Assembly: GCA_022496805.1 (NCBI GenBank)
Contig: CM040086.1
Coordinates: 10,294,501 to 10,358,500 of the forward strand
Direction: 5' to 3'
DNA length: 64,000 bases
Origin: Pohlia nutans
Lineage: Eukaryota; Streptophyta; Bryopsida; Bryales; Mniaceae
Part shown: positions 1 to 11,431 of the stretch, in pieces
Layout: each line of letters begins with the position of its first letter
How positions within the stretch are numbered: the first letter of the stretch is position 1
Notes under the pieces: generated by a model
Database searches by the model: none
Seen by the model: the letters and a program-made list of their open reading frames with translations, nothing else
Told to the model about the DNA's origin: nothing
Position numbers and translations under genes: made by a program

Positions 1-28
1 TTAAAGCGTTGGTTTATGGGTCATCATT

Positions 29-145
29 CACTATAGTAGAAAAGGTGGAGACATGCCCAAGCAAAATCACTGTGTTTGCGTGGAATTGGATACTACTGAC
101 CTCAGCATCTCCCTCGATAATGCCACCTTTTCTTCTATCATAGTG
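29..145. mobile_element. CACTA-like microelement, about 117 bp
   Basis: The left end reads CACTATAGTAGAAAAGGTGG. The right end, in reverse complement, reads CACTATGATAGAAGAAAAGG, so the termini are inverted repeats of the CACTA (En/Spm) type. It is too short to code. Similar microelements lie at 23348, 46301, 55021 and 57167. I see no clean 3-bp target duplication here. Confidence 0.5.
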
Positions 146-172
146 TTCTTTCATTGAGAAATAGAGATATTA

Positions 173-2520
173 TTAACCCTTTCAAGCGCCTGCGTCCAAA
201 ATGTGGACGCCGGATGAGATTGAGAAGTTGTATTTCTGTAGGTATGGATGATTCTTGTCGATGAAAATTATGGAAGCTTCCGTAGGGACTTCCGAGTGAA
301 AATACGTGATGTGTGCAAGAATTGAGCGTTCAATGAATTTTGTAGAGCCTCTAGATTGTGTTCATGTCAAAATTGTAGTAAAATTTCAGTGCAGTCCAAG
401 TGATGGGGGCAAAATATTTATGAAATTTTAGTGTGCGTTTCAAGCAAAAGGGCAGTGTGGGGTGGTGGTTACTTGTACTGCCCACGCAATCTACATTCAA
501 ATTTCAAAATTGCAGTGTCAAAGTTCTTCTACATAGCATTGAACAGCGCCCGCAATGCATGTCCTTCAAGATAAATTCCAGTAGGCAATGCTAAGGTTAC
601 TCCACTAAGAAACCTATCTAAAAGTAGCTCAATGTAATTTTTTTACGTACAAAATTGGTAGATCATTGAACACACAACATGCAAGAATGTGGCTTATTTT
701 TCATAGATTATCATGACTACATCAGTATAAGTGAGCAACCTTTGTAAGAACAGACTCATAGGAGCATGGCTGATGTAAAAAACGCAGGCCGTCTTACTGT
801 CTTCCAAAGAGCTTGCTATATCATCGTTGTGTAGGCACTATAGGGTCAAAGAGCTTCGCCATCACAAATTTCCCGCATTTTGAGACTACTAAATCCGAGT
901 TTTCTTCTCCAAAAACGAGTAAAGGTAGGAATTGCTAGAGTGAACTCGCCACAAGGACTACGGTTTTTATTTTACTATCACACTGCAAAGATTCTAGGGT
1001 GGAGAGAGCAACGACATGAAGGCCACCCGCGTGGATTTTCTCCTGCACTGTACCGTGTGTTGCGTGACGAACTGTAGGGGAACCTTTACGGAAATGGCCG
1101 GAGAACAATCAACGTTGAAGCAACGGTCCAAGAGATGCACATCGGCAGCAGGAGTGCGGAAGCACCCACGGTTATCAGATCGCCCTCCCATACTCGCAGC
1201 ATTCGACGATACAGTGGCCTCGGTACATGTGACATCCTTAGCAGATCCTTCAAGCTCCGAACAAGTGAACCGTCCACTAATTCCACTGATGTCCTTAACA
1301 TCCTCGATGACTGCAATTGCGGGTCCGCAGATCCATGGGACGCCAACTTCGGGTCCGGAGTTCCAGAACAATAGAGCGTTGGGCGCGTTGCTTCATGACA
1401 CTGGAACTTCAAGTCATGCTGGACGATCATGCGATCTTGCAAACAATTGGCCACCTCTGCTTACTGGAACTGCAACCGATTGGCCACCTCTGCGCACACA
1501 CTGTCGACCATCGATACCAGCTGACCCGAGTCCTCGCAACATTAGCGGCGAAAGACTTCTACGAGGATCCTTGATTGGAGCTCAACCATATGCATCACTA
1601 CCACGAGCTATCACGAGACCTGTACCAGTGCGAGTGCCATATGCAAAAATCTTGCGGCTGAACTCTAACAATCCCAAATTTGGTGAGTATATTTGTGGAT
1701 TTGTTGTGCATGCATACAAGCCTATGAGTACACGGGAAATTCTCTATGTGTTGCAGTGCAACGATGGTGAGTTGCGTCACCTTCCTTTTGGTGTACTCGA
1801 AGTTATCTTTCCACTGGGAAGCTCGGAGCCACCTGATCTCCAAGCAAATGGCTTACACGACTTTGACGACAGTGGCTCCGATGGCCATGACTCGTCTTAT
1901 GTCATGAGTAAGAACGTCGATGAGGACGTCGTCAATTCCCTAGTGGACGATGATGGAGAGTAGCCGCGAACAGTCTAATTACACCTGTCATGTACTGCAA
2001 GACGAGTGACTGTCGAAGCACCAGTTCTGCCGGCTGCCGCAGAATCCGTGAGCCCCGTCAGCGTGCACAACGTAGCTACCTCCATGAACTGTGAGATTCC
2101 AATCCCATGTGCACTGGTTGCATACCAATTTTATGTTTAATCTCGTCTTTCTTGGCACCAACCCAACTACGCTTTGTTGGCGAATCTCTGACAAAGAATA
2201 TGTATAGAAAGTCATGGCCTTTTTATTGGCTCCTATCTCACCGTCGCTTTGATTGCGGATCTGGTATTGCAAGTGAGGCAGCACTGGTGGACCCGGGCTC
2301 CAATTTCATCGATCCAGTTTGACAGAACAACGGTCTTCAAGAGCATGCCGCGGGACCTCTATTTTCTTCACGCCGATCGTCGGTGCTCAACATGCGTGGA
2401 CGTGGTCGTGGCAAGCGTGGCAGTTTCGGAGCACAACTGCCACGTCTTCCTCAGGCAGTCCCTGTGAACCTAAAAAGAACCTTATTCCATGGGATTGTTC
2501 TTCTTGTTGGTGATTGTTCC
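173..2520 (+). mobile_element. Decayed piggyBac-like element, left end and transposase remnant
   Basis: TTAA at 173-176 is followed by CCCTTTCAAGCGCCTGCGTC, a terminus resembling the CCCCTAAGCGTC ends of the small TTAA elements elsewhere in the window. About 0.8 kb inside, GC content rises and a long reading frame runs from 1016 on the same strand, followed by decayed coding sequence to about 2470. No matching right end is obvious. TTAA at 6418-6421, preceded by GCACTAAAAGGG, is a weak candidate and would make a 6.2-kb element containing the nested Harbinger-like insertion at 3381. The right boundary given is only where coding-like sequence fades. Confidence 0.45.
1016..2470 (+). pseudogene. 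Broken piggyBac-transposase-like reading frame
   Basis: An open frame runs 1016-1963 (315 codons). It has a Ser/Pro/Thr-rich first 190 residues, a compact stretch at about 205-270 that could be a small beta-barrel (VPYAKILRL ... CGFVVHAYKP ... LPFGVLEVIFP), and an acidic tail (DFDDSGSDGHD ... DDDGE). After the stop at 1961 the same frame continues, interrupted by further stops near 1976, 2140 and 2190. It shows, in order, NYALLANL, HGLFIGSYLTVALIADLVLQ, VRQHWW and FKSMPRDLYF at 2165-2380. In known piggyBac transposases a Tyr-Ala-containing helix, an F-I-G-L hydrophobic segment, I-R-D-Y-W and M-S-R-D-R-F occur in this order, and an acidic N-terminus is also typical. The later catalytic DDD region is not visible. 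I infer a decayed N-terminal half. If this is wrong, it is an unrecognised broken gene. Confidence 0.42.
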
Positions 2521-3380
2521 CATACATATGCTAATTTCTTTGGATCTCCATAGAAAGTGCCAATTCCAACCCTTGTTTGTCTTTAGTACCTTTAATTTCT
2601 AGTTTTACTACAAGCTTTACACTAAAATTCCTACTTTTTACCTTCAATGTCCTATTATTTACCGTGAGTTCACTTTTTCCTCAAATGCCTTGTGTCCTAT
2701 TGTAGATGGCATTGATTTACTACAGCTCTTTTGGATTTACTCTAAGTTCCTATACTACGTTAGATGACATTGATTTACTGAAGGCCTTTTGGATTTATGT
2801 TAAGTTCCGATCCTATCCAAAAATCCCTAGTTTTCCATAGATACCATTGATTTACTGTTGTTTTCTTTGAATTTCCATCCCACCTTGGCATACTACAATT
2901 ATCGCTCATGTGTGAAGGTTCCTGTAGCTCACCTTAGAGAACCCATTAGTGCGATTGGTCACCATTCACTAAACTAGTTTACTAGGTTGATTGTGTTTGG
3001 TTTCTCTTTGCTTAATTGCTCTTATTAATTCAACATCTATTTTTAGTAAATTGTGAATCTTTGTGCATAGGAATCCATGGTTGGAGGCCTAGACTTATCC
3101 CGCCTATTCAGCCCCAATTTATGATGTGTTGACTGCTTGTGTGGTCAAAGTACTCATAGAAATTGATGCATTTGCCAAGAAGTAGTTACTAATTTGTGGT
3201 ACAAGTTGGTTGAGGTGAAATTTGCAAATTCGAGCCTTGCAAAGAAGGAAATGTGTGTGCTTTTGTGTATGTGTTTTGTTTCCATTGCATTTATGATTGG
3301 GCATTTTGGGGTGTTGAGTTGTGTTGTGCGTAGTTCACCGACATCGCATTCAGTAGATGCCAAGGGCGTCGTACAAATCA
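2521..3380. other. AT-rich spacer with three loose direct repeats
   Basis: No gene is seen. A module beginning GATGGCATTGATTTACT recurs at about 2705, 2763 (GATGACATT...) and 2842 (GATACCATT...), each followed by a TTTGGATTT-like stretch and AGTTCC. It looks like a degenerate tandem repeat of about 60-80 bp. Confidence 0.5.
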
Positions 3381-4650
3381 GGGGGTCTTTACACTAGTGA
3401 CCAAGGGCCGTGGCCAAGGGAAATTCTGCACTATGATTGGAGGATAAGAGCCGGCCGGTCCAAGTACATTTTACACTAGCCATAAAAGGAGGAAGTGACC
3501 AAGACTAAAAATGGATGAGAAAATGACATGGAATCCTACATGTCCAGAAATGGGTAAGATTTCGTGGTCACCCGGATAATGCGGCGAGACCACCAAAATA
3601 GGTTCCCTCGCCGCAATATCTGGGTGACCAAGAGTTGAAAAAGCCAAGAACCAATGGAAATTTTTTTTAAACATTTTTTGCCTACATATTTTTGCTCAAG
3701 TGTTTTTACTGTTGCAGGGCGGCTACCTGTCTTTCAAGATGAAAAGGAACCGTTAAGTCTTCAAGATCCCAAAACCCTAAACTGGACTCCAAAAAAAAAA
3801 TCTGAAATTGCAATTAAGAAAATTGCAAAAAAAAGAAATTGGTAGATTTGGAAAAATCTGAAATTGCAATTACGGATTCATTTTTTGGAATTATCGGCCA
3901 ATTTTTTTTCCTATTAGACTTTACCATCAACAACAACTCCAATTTTTTTCACAATTTTCTGGACAACCGCTAATTTTTAAAAAATCTTTGAAAATTGCTG
4001 AAAAAATTTAGTGAAGATTTCCCAGAAAAATCTTCCAATTATGAACATTTCAGGCCAGATTTTGAAATGCTGAAATAGTTTCTAGGCCGTAACTTTTGCA
4101 ATATGACTCCTAAATTTACATGCTATATACCGTTGGGTTCATAATTTCATTACGCATCTAATTCTGAATTTTCAAAATCGTATTTTACAAAAAAAATTAA
4201 CCTCACAAATTAATTCAATTCCAATATCTTGCAAAGGAATACCACGTCGATGACTTAGGAAGAGGGTGAATATAAAATTACCTGGGCTCCACAGGCATAC
4301 CATGCTCGGACCCCTCATTGGAAAAAATCAGCATAGCCATAATAAAATCGTTGCCTCCACTAAATTGATACGATATAAAATCCCTTTCAATACAATCTAT
4401 AACCCCTTTCCAATCAAGATGGGAAGAAGACCAAGAAGAAGAGTGCAAAAGAAAAATAAGTTATCAAATCTACTCTTTTCAAAAATACATTAAAAATTTC
4501 AGCCCACCTTCCGTTTGGTCCAAGTTCACAATAAACTATTGTTGGTGACCAATGGATGGGAAAGTTGGCTCTTGGTCATGGCTCTTGACCAAGGGCCGTG
4601 ACCAAGAGAATTATCCATCCCGGCTCTTGGTCACTAGTGTAAAGACCCCC
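3381..4650. mobile_element. PIF/Harbinger-like non-autonomous element, 1.27 kb
   Basis: The left end GGGGGTCTTTACACTAGTGA is matched by a perfect inverted copy at the right end; identity runs 25 bp and then continues with one mismatch. TCA at 3378-3380 and 4651-4653 is a 3-bp target duplication. G-rich ends plus a 3-bp duplication fit PIF/Harbinger, although TCA departs from the usual TWA. The inner sequence is AT-rich and has no transposase. It contains a small hairpin at 3566-3629. Confidence 0.75.
3566..3629. repeat. Hairpin inside the 3381-4650 element
   Basis: Arms of 23 nt (starting GGTCACCCGGATAATGCGGC at 3566, inverted at 3607-3629) pair with two mismatches around an 18-nt loop. The arms are GC-rich against an AT-rich surround. 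Confidence 0.6.
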
Positions 4651-4653
4651 TCA

Positions 4654-6950
4654 TTATAGGGTTGGAGTGTTGGATCCCCTTGAGTGTTGTTTTAGCAGCT
4701 TTCTTTATAAGTGGTTATTTGTATTATAGTAAGGCCGGATTAATGGCCGGCAGGATCATATTTGTTGTTTGAAATTCGTTAGTGTTGGCAATGATGTTGC
4801 AATATCCTGAGAACTTTTCAATGCAAGTTGAACCTACAAGTTGTCCTAAATCTTGTCCATCAGATTTTTTTGTGGTCCAAACTATGTGGTAACTTTAAGT
4901 AAAATATTTTCTATTTATCTGTGAACCCTTGTTGACACCAAAAGCTAAGTGGATAAAAGGAAACAGAAGCCTGGTGAAACAACCATTTAAAGACGGACAC
5001 GGGGTCTTTAGGCAAATTCAATCTTAAGCCATGCACCATACAAAGTAAGGGTGGAGGATTGGTTTTATAAATTTAATAATAATTCTATTAAGGTTAATTG
5101 ACCAACTAAAAAGGAGGTTTTTGCTTGATTTTTAGGGCTAGCTTTTACCATCCTATTTCTTTCTACATGTAATGTGTCCAAAAAATACATAAAATCCACA
5201 ATTTCTTGAAATTTCCAAGCTTTGGCATCCAAAACCCTAAAAGTCCAATGCTCATTTTTCTTGAGATTAGTGGGTTGAATGAACTTGGAACAAGACTTAG
5301 ACAAGAAATAAATAAGGGTTTAAGATGGGGAGCGAAGGTGAAATGCTTGAACTTGAGTCCGCAATCTTGGTCGTCTCTTTAGTTAGGAAGTGGAGGCGTG
5401 TGGATTAGCCCCAATCCGGTATTGAGGTGCATGACCTGGTATTAGTGATCACCCCATCTTCATGTGTTTACCGAACGGTTGGGCATAGCAGGTAAATGGC
5501 TATGGCCATGGCTATTCTATGCTTTGTTAGTGCGTCCTATGCTCCGGTGGTGCATCCGCTTTTATTTGGGAAGGTATCAATTAATGGCTGGGTATAGGGC
5601 AAGGTTATCAAGTCTCCGTCTCACCGTTGCGGGCATTTTATTGAGAGACATTGCCATGAATATCGGGTTTTTGAACGGGTTTTCATGTTTTACTCTCTAC
5701 TTGTCGGACTATCAACTCCAATTCTCATCGATTGTCTTTTTTGCATTAGAAGAGGAATAAAAACATTTAGATCTTTTAATCATGAGCGTGAAGCCTTTTT
5801 TAGGACCAATAGCTTAAAATAGAAAATCGTCCCATGTTGTCCAAACCGACCATGTAGCTTAGATTTCAAACCCTTAGGTAAAACCACAGAGAACTATCTT
5901 AGTGTGATTAGTGGAATCTTAGTGTAATAAGCGGGAGACCATTCAATGGTTAGCACTCGTAGAAAAGAGTATTGTATAAACAACCCCGCTATTCAAATTA
6001 GACTAGATATATAGTAGAAGAAATTCCGGTGAAAGAGAATCACCGGAAAGACCATTAAAACAACCCATTAGAAAGCAAATAGAAGTAGATCAAAATATCA
6101 CCCCTCTTATCTTATCTAGTATTACCCCTCTTTTCTCATCCAACTCTTCCATCCCTTCTTCTTCAATTTACCCCCTAGAGACCCCATAGATGCCATGAAA
6201 AGCCCTATGGGGCCTACCAATATAAATCCCTTTGCCAATGGCCGAAGGGCTATATCGGATTACCAGTGCACCTCCCTAAATTCTCGAGAATACCTCACAA
6301 GGATCCCTCAAACCACATAGAGCGGTATAGTATCCCTAATTTCAACAGAGAGAGTTTTTTAAAAAAAAACACCAAAAAATCGTGGTTCCTCTAAAACCAT
6401 CCTAAGCACTAAAAGGGTTAAGCACCTTTTTAAGCTCCCATTCGCAATTTAGAATACCAAAAGCACTTTTGAAGGCAATTTTTTTTTTGGCTAGGATTTT
6501 TCTTGGAAAGGCCATTTTCTTGATTTTTTTGGGCCTATTTAATTCTAAGCATCACATAGTGGAGTCGAGAGTTACGGTTTGGTTATAGAAGGCAATAGCG
6601 ATACGAGTGCGAAGGAAGGGCAGAGGGACGATCAAATGCGATTAAACTTTTTCCAATACATGGTGGACGCTAGTAGCAATGCCCCTACAAATTTTGTGCT
6701 AGAGCCTCACTCTATTGCATTTACCGTTGAATGCCGTGGCGCTTGTCTTGTCTCTCAAATATCAATCTTTTAATAGACAATTGAGAATTTTTTTTTGAAT
6801 TTTTTTAAAAGAGAATTAGAATATAAGCAATAATACTTAAAAACCCAAAAATGTTATAATGCATGGCTAACCAATAGGAAAATGAGCAATGTAAATTAAA
6901 AAATTCCTTGAACACTGCGCCACTTCTTTTGTCCCTCTATTGACAATGAT
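4654..6950. other. Spacer without a recognised gene
   Basis: AT-rich, with homopurine and poly-T runs. A 98-codon open frame at 5464-5760 has a hydrophobic, aromatic-rich composition but no motif I recognise and no coding-like base composition. I do not call it a gene. TTAA at 6418 is mentioned under the 173 element. Confidence 0.4.
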
Positions 6951-6953
6951 TTA

Positions 6954-7343
6954 GAGCATTCCTACCCATGCACGCTAGGACTAACTCTCCAAAATTATTC
7001 ATCTACATTTGAAGGGCCCTTGCACTCACACTCCCCCACCCTTGCACGCCCCTCACATATCAAAAGTGTGCATCAAGTAGTCAATGGACCAATCACAAGT
7101 AGAATGTGAGGATATAGTCAACTAAATAGTGATTTGAAGGCCCAATTTCTAACACGCTAGGATTGAGAGTCAAGAGGTATTTTTGAAGGGGCCTTGACAC
7201 ATAGTCAACTAAATAGTGATTTGAAGGCCCAATTTCTAACACGCTAGGATTGAGAGTCAAGAGGTATTTTTGAAGGGCCCTTGACATTTTTCATTTACTT
7301 CTTGAGTGTGAGAGACTCTCGGAGGGCATGGGTGCCCATGCTC
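6954..7343. mobile_element. PIF/Harbinger-like MITE, family E
   Basis: TTA at 6951-6953 and 7344-7346 is the target duplication. The ends GAGCATTCCTACCCATGC and, in reverse complement, GAGCATGGGCACCCATGC form a TIR. Related copies lie at 33162-33487 and at 40155-41640 (interrupted); decayed pieces are at about 57620-57730 and 57945-58040. The internal signature is CACATTCTACTTGTGATTGG, here in reverse complement. Confidence 0.75.
7116..7289. repeat. 87-bp tandem duplication inside the 6954 MITE
   Basis: The segment starting AGTCAACTAAATAGTGATTT occurs at 7116 and again at 7203 with almost no difference, so the duplication is recent. Other family E copies have one unit. Confidence 0.8.
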
Positions 7344-7346
7344 TTA

Positions 7347-8147
7347 TGACCTTCCTCCTTGCTTCCCCACCCCTCCCCACTCTTTGAAAAATGAAAAATA
7401 AAAGGATGCACTTACATCAGGAACTTCAAGGCATGTGAACATGGTGTCATGATGGTGCATTGAAATGCAATTGAGATAATTTGGTGCCAACCTCCATACC
7501 AACCTAGTATGGACACTAAAATGACCTATATGCGACCTTTGGTGTCAAAATGGCACCAAAATAGTCTGGCCCAACTTTTCTGATGTAATGCACTACATGG
7601 ATGGGAATCACATGATGCACTTCAAATCACATGATGCACATGATGGATGAAAAGGCAGAGTGGCTGAATGCTACTGAATGTTAAAGTCATCGTTTGCACA
7701 GTTGCACCCGCCACTTTCATTTGGTCGATGGATCCGCGCACAAATCATCGCCGCAAAACAATGTTTCAAATTCCAGCATCTACACTTGTTTCTCTTGTTG
7801 TACTCAGTTTTTTTTCCATCAGTTTTGAATTAGAGAGCTTTTTGGAGGATTGAAACACAGGTGATTCTTGGGAGTAGCTCCTGGACACACTGCATTTGGG
7901 GTAGACTTTGTGGTTCTTCAATGGATCCTTCCGACGAGCTAGTATGCGATCAGTGTAGAATTGATCGAGTTTTCCTGCCTGCTTGATCGTCTGTGCTCGA
8001 AAGGAGGAAGAGTTCCCCCGGGGTCCCGTGGAAGAGGCAAAGGATTAATTGAAGCTGATGGACTATCAATGCTAAGGTTGGGTAGTAAATTGTTTTCACG
8101 CAGGTATTCTGTGATTTCCAAATCAGTACATGTGACGATGCTCTCGG
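7347..8147. other. Region upstream of the 8.1-9.5 kb island
   Basis: No firm gene. Composition shifts from AT-rich to mixed at about 7650. A short frame starting at ATG 7921 (MDPSDELVCDQCR...) closes after 21 codons and could be an upstream ORF or nothing. Confidence 0.35.
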
Positions 8148-9540
8148 ATGGTTGAAGCTGCTAGCAACGAGAAAGATGGAATTAGGTCTAGGGTTTCCAC
8201 ACAAGAGCTACATTCATTACCAACCGAGAAAAGCCTCCAGCACCATTCACGTTTCGCCAGTTTTGTACACCTCAGGAGAAAGATTTTTCTCTACTTTTTG
8301 TCCTCCGACAATACGTGGTGGACATTTGCGGGCATGGAAAACCCTAAATGCTCCGAAGAACTTACACAGAACGGCAGCTGCTTCTGCAAGGAGTGTTGGC
8401 CTGTCAGCAGATGCAAAGATGAAGCCAGAGTATGAAACAACCTCGGAAGTTGTGACAGTTTCAATTATCTGGCGATGAGAGCGAAATCGGTTACTCGTTT
8501 CTCTCAATCCGGACAACCAAGAAGATCGTGTTCAATGGGCAAGCAGTTTGTGATGATCAATATTGCGGGAGTGGTCGGCCTACTGACGATGTTTCAGCAG
8601 CAGCCGGAGCCGGAGGTGCTGCAGGTCAGTGATTTTTATTTTTTTTGTCAGGAGACAGATTAGCATTTTTGCTACTTTCCCATGGCTTGAAGAGCAATCC
8701 AGGCTCCTTGGATGCTCTTTTCATATTAACTAGTGTGGCCTTGTGCCGGTCGTTTAGCCATGCTTTGTTTACTTTTATTTCAGGAATAATTTATTTCAAT
8801 TTATGGTAACAAAATTCGATTAGAGTTTCATAACTTTCACACTGTAGATCCAAAAACCACAAAACGACTTTAGTGCACCTCTTCTCGAAGAATGCAGTTG
8901 GTGGTCACATGGCCCAGGAGATCTCAACGTAACATACAAAACAAACAAAACAAAACAAACAAACTACGTTACTTAATGTATAGAAATAATATCAAGGTAA
9001 TACACATGTGCTACTTAGGTAATACCTGGGTGATACCTAGGTTTAAAGAGGCTACACATCTTGACTCCATGTAGGAAATCTGGTTGTTATTCCTTCTTAT
9101 TTTTTCAAGAATCCTTTGTATTATAGCCAGCCCAAATTTTATGTAGCAATTTGGCTAAAAAAATCACTGCTGCAGGTACGCACTGCTATGATTGAAAAGA
9201 GCGATGGAGCAATGTGGCACAATGGTCTGCAACCGAGCTTACAATGCAGCATGCTCAACTTGCACGTATTGCCATGGACATGAACTACCTGGTGTTCGCA
9301 TTTGCTTTTATTGGCTGGGTGCGCATTCTAGAAGCCATTTTGGCCGTCTTCTCCACCGATCCACCTGTTTTGAGGAGAATGATGCAATCCTCACCATTGC
9401 TTGGTTGGCTCACAACCTACGAAAGCCGGTTATCAGCCTCTTGCAAGTCGACCCTACGGATCTGCATAGAGTGTCCTTATTGAAGGCCAAAAGGTGGGAA
9501 GAGCTTCATGCTTTTTTTGAGCGACAATGGTAACTAGTAA
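8148..9540 (+). other. GC-richer island, probably transcribed; exon structure unresolved
   Basis: This island stands out from the AT-rich surround. It carries plant leader-like telo-box motifs (TAGGGTTT near 8191, AAACCCTAAA near 8340), overlapping open frames of 60-113 codons, a good donor at 8624 (CTGCAG|GTCAGT) and a good acceptor ending at 9175 (CACTGCTGCAG). Between them lies AT-rich intron-like DNA that contains a repeat shared with 23948-24300. No domain is recognised in any frame. One 113-codon frame, 9192-9533, ends KRWEELHAFFERQW. A competing frame over the same bases contains NYLVFAFAFIGWVRILEAIL. I cannot choose between them. Confidence 0.35.
8475..9283 (+). CDS. Possible two-exon small protein, 85 aa, unrecognised
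   Basis: Model: exon 1 8475-8623 (ATG to CAG, starting one base out of frame) and exon 2 9176-9283 (to TGA), joined through a GT-AG intron in a single frame. To keep that frame, exon 1 must be read ATGAGAGCG from 8475. The predicted product has a basic, Ser/Arg-rich start (MRAKSVTRFSQSGQPRRSC), a hydrophobic segment (KQFVMINIAGVVGLLTMF) and then QQQPEPEVLQ joined to VRTAMIEKSDGAMWHNG. Basic leader plus single hydrophobic segment would suit an organelle-targeted membrane protein, but this is inference from composition. I know no family for it. Other splice choices are equally open, and the island could be a pseudogene or a non-coding transcript. Confidence 0.25.
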
Positions 9541-9597
9541 GCTTCTAAACCTAAGCTCCCCTTCCCGTGGCTTTTCAGCTGTTTTGAGTGGGTTCTC

Positions 9598-9848
9598 TTA
9601 ACCCCTAAGCGTCCACTGTGTATTTTCTGTAGTGTAGGAAAATTGGAACCCCTGCTGCAAATCATCTGTTTGTGTGAAAATGACTTCAGTTTCACACGAT
9701 CGACACTGTTGATCTTGTAGTATAGAACAAGAGCTTTAAAACGATGTATTGCAATCAGAAAACTGAGGTAAAAATGAGAAAATGCCATTGATGCAAAGTT
9801 CAGTGATGCAGATGGCCATATTGGGCGTTTTAGACGCTTAGGGGTTAA
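9598..9848. mobile_element. piggyBac-like TTAA MITE, 251 bp
   Basis: TTAA at 9598-9601 and 9845-9848. The ends CCCCTAAGCGTC and GACGCTTAGGGG are 12-bp perfect inverted repeats. Bases outside the TTAA are not duplicated. No coding capacity. Confidence 0.8.
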
Positions 9849-10176
9849 TATTGAATTTTTTTCAATGTTGATGTCGTCCTCATTCTTGAGAGGATTCCAA
9901 CGCACTAAATTATGTATCATGTAGACACCGTATGAATAAATTTTTTGAATTTTCAACGTTTTGTTCATTCAGTAGGTAAGCATTGACTCTCTTGCTGTTG
10001 TACTTATTAGTTACATTTGTTTCACTTATGGTCTATTCATGATCAGAAAGTCTCCCATGAGAAATGGTTAATATCCAATTCAAACTGTGGCATTGAAGAG
10101 GAGGTGACTAAGGAGGTTTTTTTCATTTCGCCATAGTCCTGACCTTCTTGTTCATGGCTCAGGCGTCCTGATAGTA

Positions 10177-10425
10177 CTCCTTTTGTCCCAAAGTTATTGT
10201 CATACAAATTTGTTTGGTATTTCTTTGAGTCAATTTTATTGATCATATTGTAAGAAACATGATGAAAAAAGGTTCCAAATTATGTCACTAGTATGATTGA
10301 AGAACATTGCACGTGTTCATTGCAACCTAAATAAAATTAGCCACAAGGAAGTATTTTTTTGACCTACTTAAAAAAGCACTTTCAAACATGACTTTCAAAC
10401 ATGACTAACTTTGGGACGGAGGGGG
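10177..10425. mobile_element. Stowaway MITE, 249 bp
   Basis: Flanked by TA (10175-10176 and 10426-10427). The ends CTCCTTTTGTCCCAAAGTTA and TAACTTTGGGACGGAGGGGG are the well-known Stowaway (Tc1/mariner) termini. Nearly identical to the copy at 32594-32844, so both are young. Confidence 0.9.
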
Positions 10426-10427
10426 TA

Positions 10428-11116
10428 TTTGTTTATGTTTTGTAGATGGCAACAGTTGCAGTGGCAAGATTTCTGGTCGTGATTGCGAACCAAATTCCAC
10501 ACATGAAAGTACTGAAACACCACAGCTAACTTTATTATGAGTACAATCCCATCATCATAAGAGTTTTGATACTCTTGAAGTCTTACCATTTTTGTAATGC
10601 CAGGTTTACAGACTTTGTTTTGCATAGAGCTGTTGATGTTTTAGTTAACCTTTAGAATACCGGCACCTGTGCAGTATGAAGAATTTTTGATCAGCCTCCA
10701 ATGATCCCTGTATCGTATGCATCTGAGATGTTGCTGAGTAAACCTAGCAGTATGGTATACAATGATGAGAACTCAACAATTTGTACGTTGAGCTTGTATA
10801 AAAGCTGAATATCACCTGTGCTTCTCTTTCCATCAATACTTTCTTTGTGTCAGACTTTATTGTGGCATGTTCAATTCAAGGGTATTCTCAATCTCCATAA
10901 ATTCACTGTTGGAGCATTGAAAAAAATTGAAACACTTCACATTTTTTATCTATCTTTTATGCATCATTCAATATTCAACTTGCACTAAATAATGACATAT
11001 TCCGTAATTGCACATTTTATGTATAAATACCTATCCTAAGAATCTGACATGTTTTGCACACCCGTGATTGGATAACTTTTACATGTCAAGTTGTAAACAC
11101 ATGTGTTGGGTGCATC
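10428..11116. other. Spacer, nothing recognised
   Basis: AT-rich. No open frame with coding character, no clear element ends. Confidence 0.4.
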
Positions 11117-11119
11117 TAA

Positions 11120-11428
11120 GGGCCAATTTACATGACGGGAAATAGTGGCTTACACCAAGAAGGGTGGGAGCTCTAACACGGCCCCAAAGGATTTGAATTG
11201 GGTTTCCAATTTGGTTCAACACAATTCTCTACTTTTGGGCCGTGTCAAATTTCTTTTAGTGCATTAAAAATATAATTTCAGCCCATTAGAATAAGAATTT
11301 TAAGGAATGGCCTTAACTCCATCATGCAAAGGCTTTTGGGTTGATTTTGTGGAACAAACCAATCACATACAAGGATTCACGTGTGTCATAGCAAAAAATT
11401 GGCCTTGGCCCGTTGTGTAAAGTGGCCC
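11120..11428. mobile_element. PIF/Harbinger-like MITE, 309 bp
   Basis: TAA at 11117-11119 and 11429-11431. The ends GGGCCAATTTACATGACGGG and, in reverse complement, GGGCCACTTTACACAACGGG match at 16 of 20 positions. TWA duplication with G-rich ends fits PIF/Harbinger. Confidence 0.75.
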
Positions 11429-11431
11429 TAA

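Noticed and set aside
5464..5760. 98-codon hydrophobic open frame
   Set aside because: No homologous motif, no neighbouring exon-like sequence, and AT-rich surroundings typical of spacer DNA.
9192..9533. 113-codon frame as a stand-alone gene
   Set aside because: A competing frame over the same bases is equally open and neither shows a family; kept only as part of an unresolved island.
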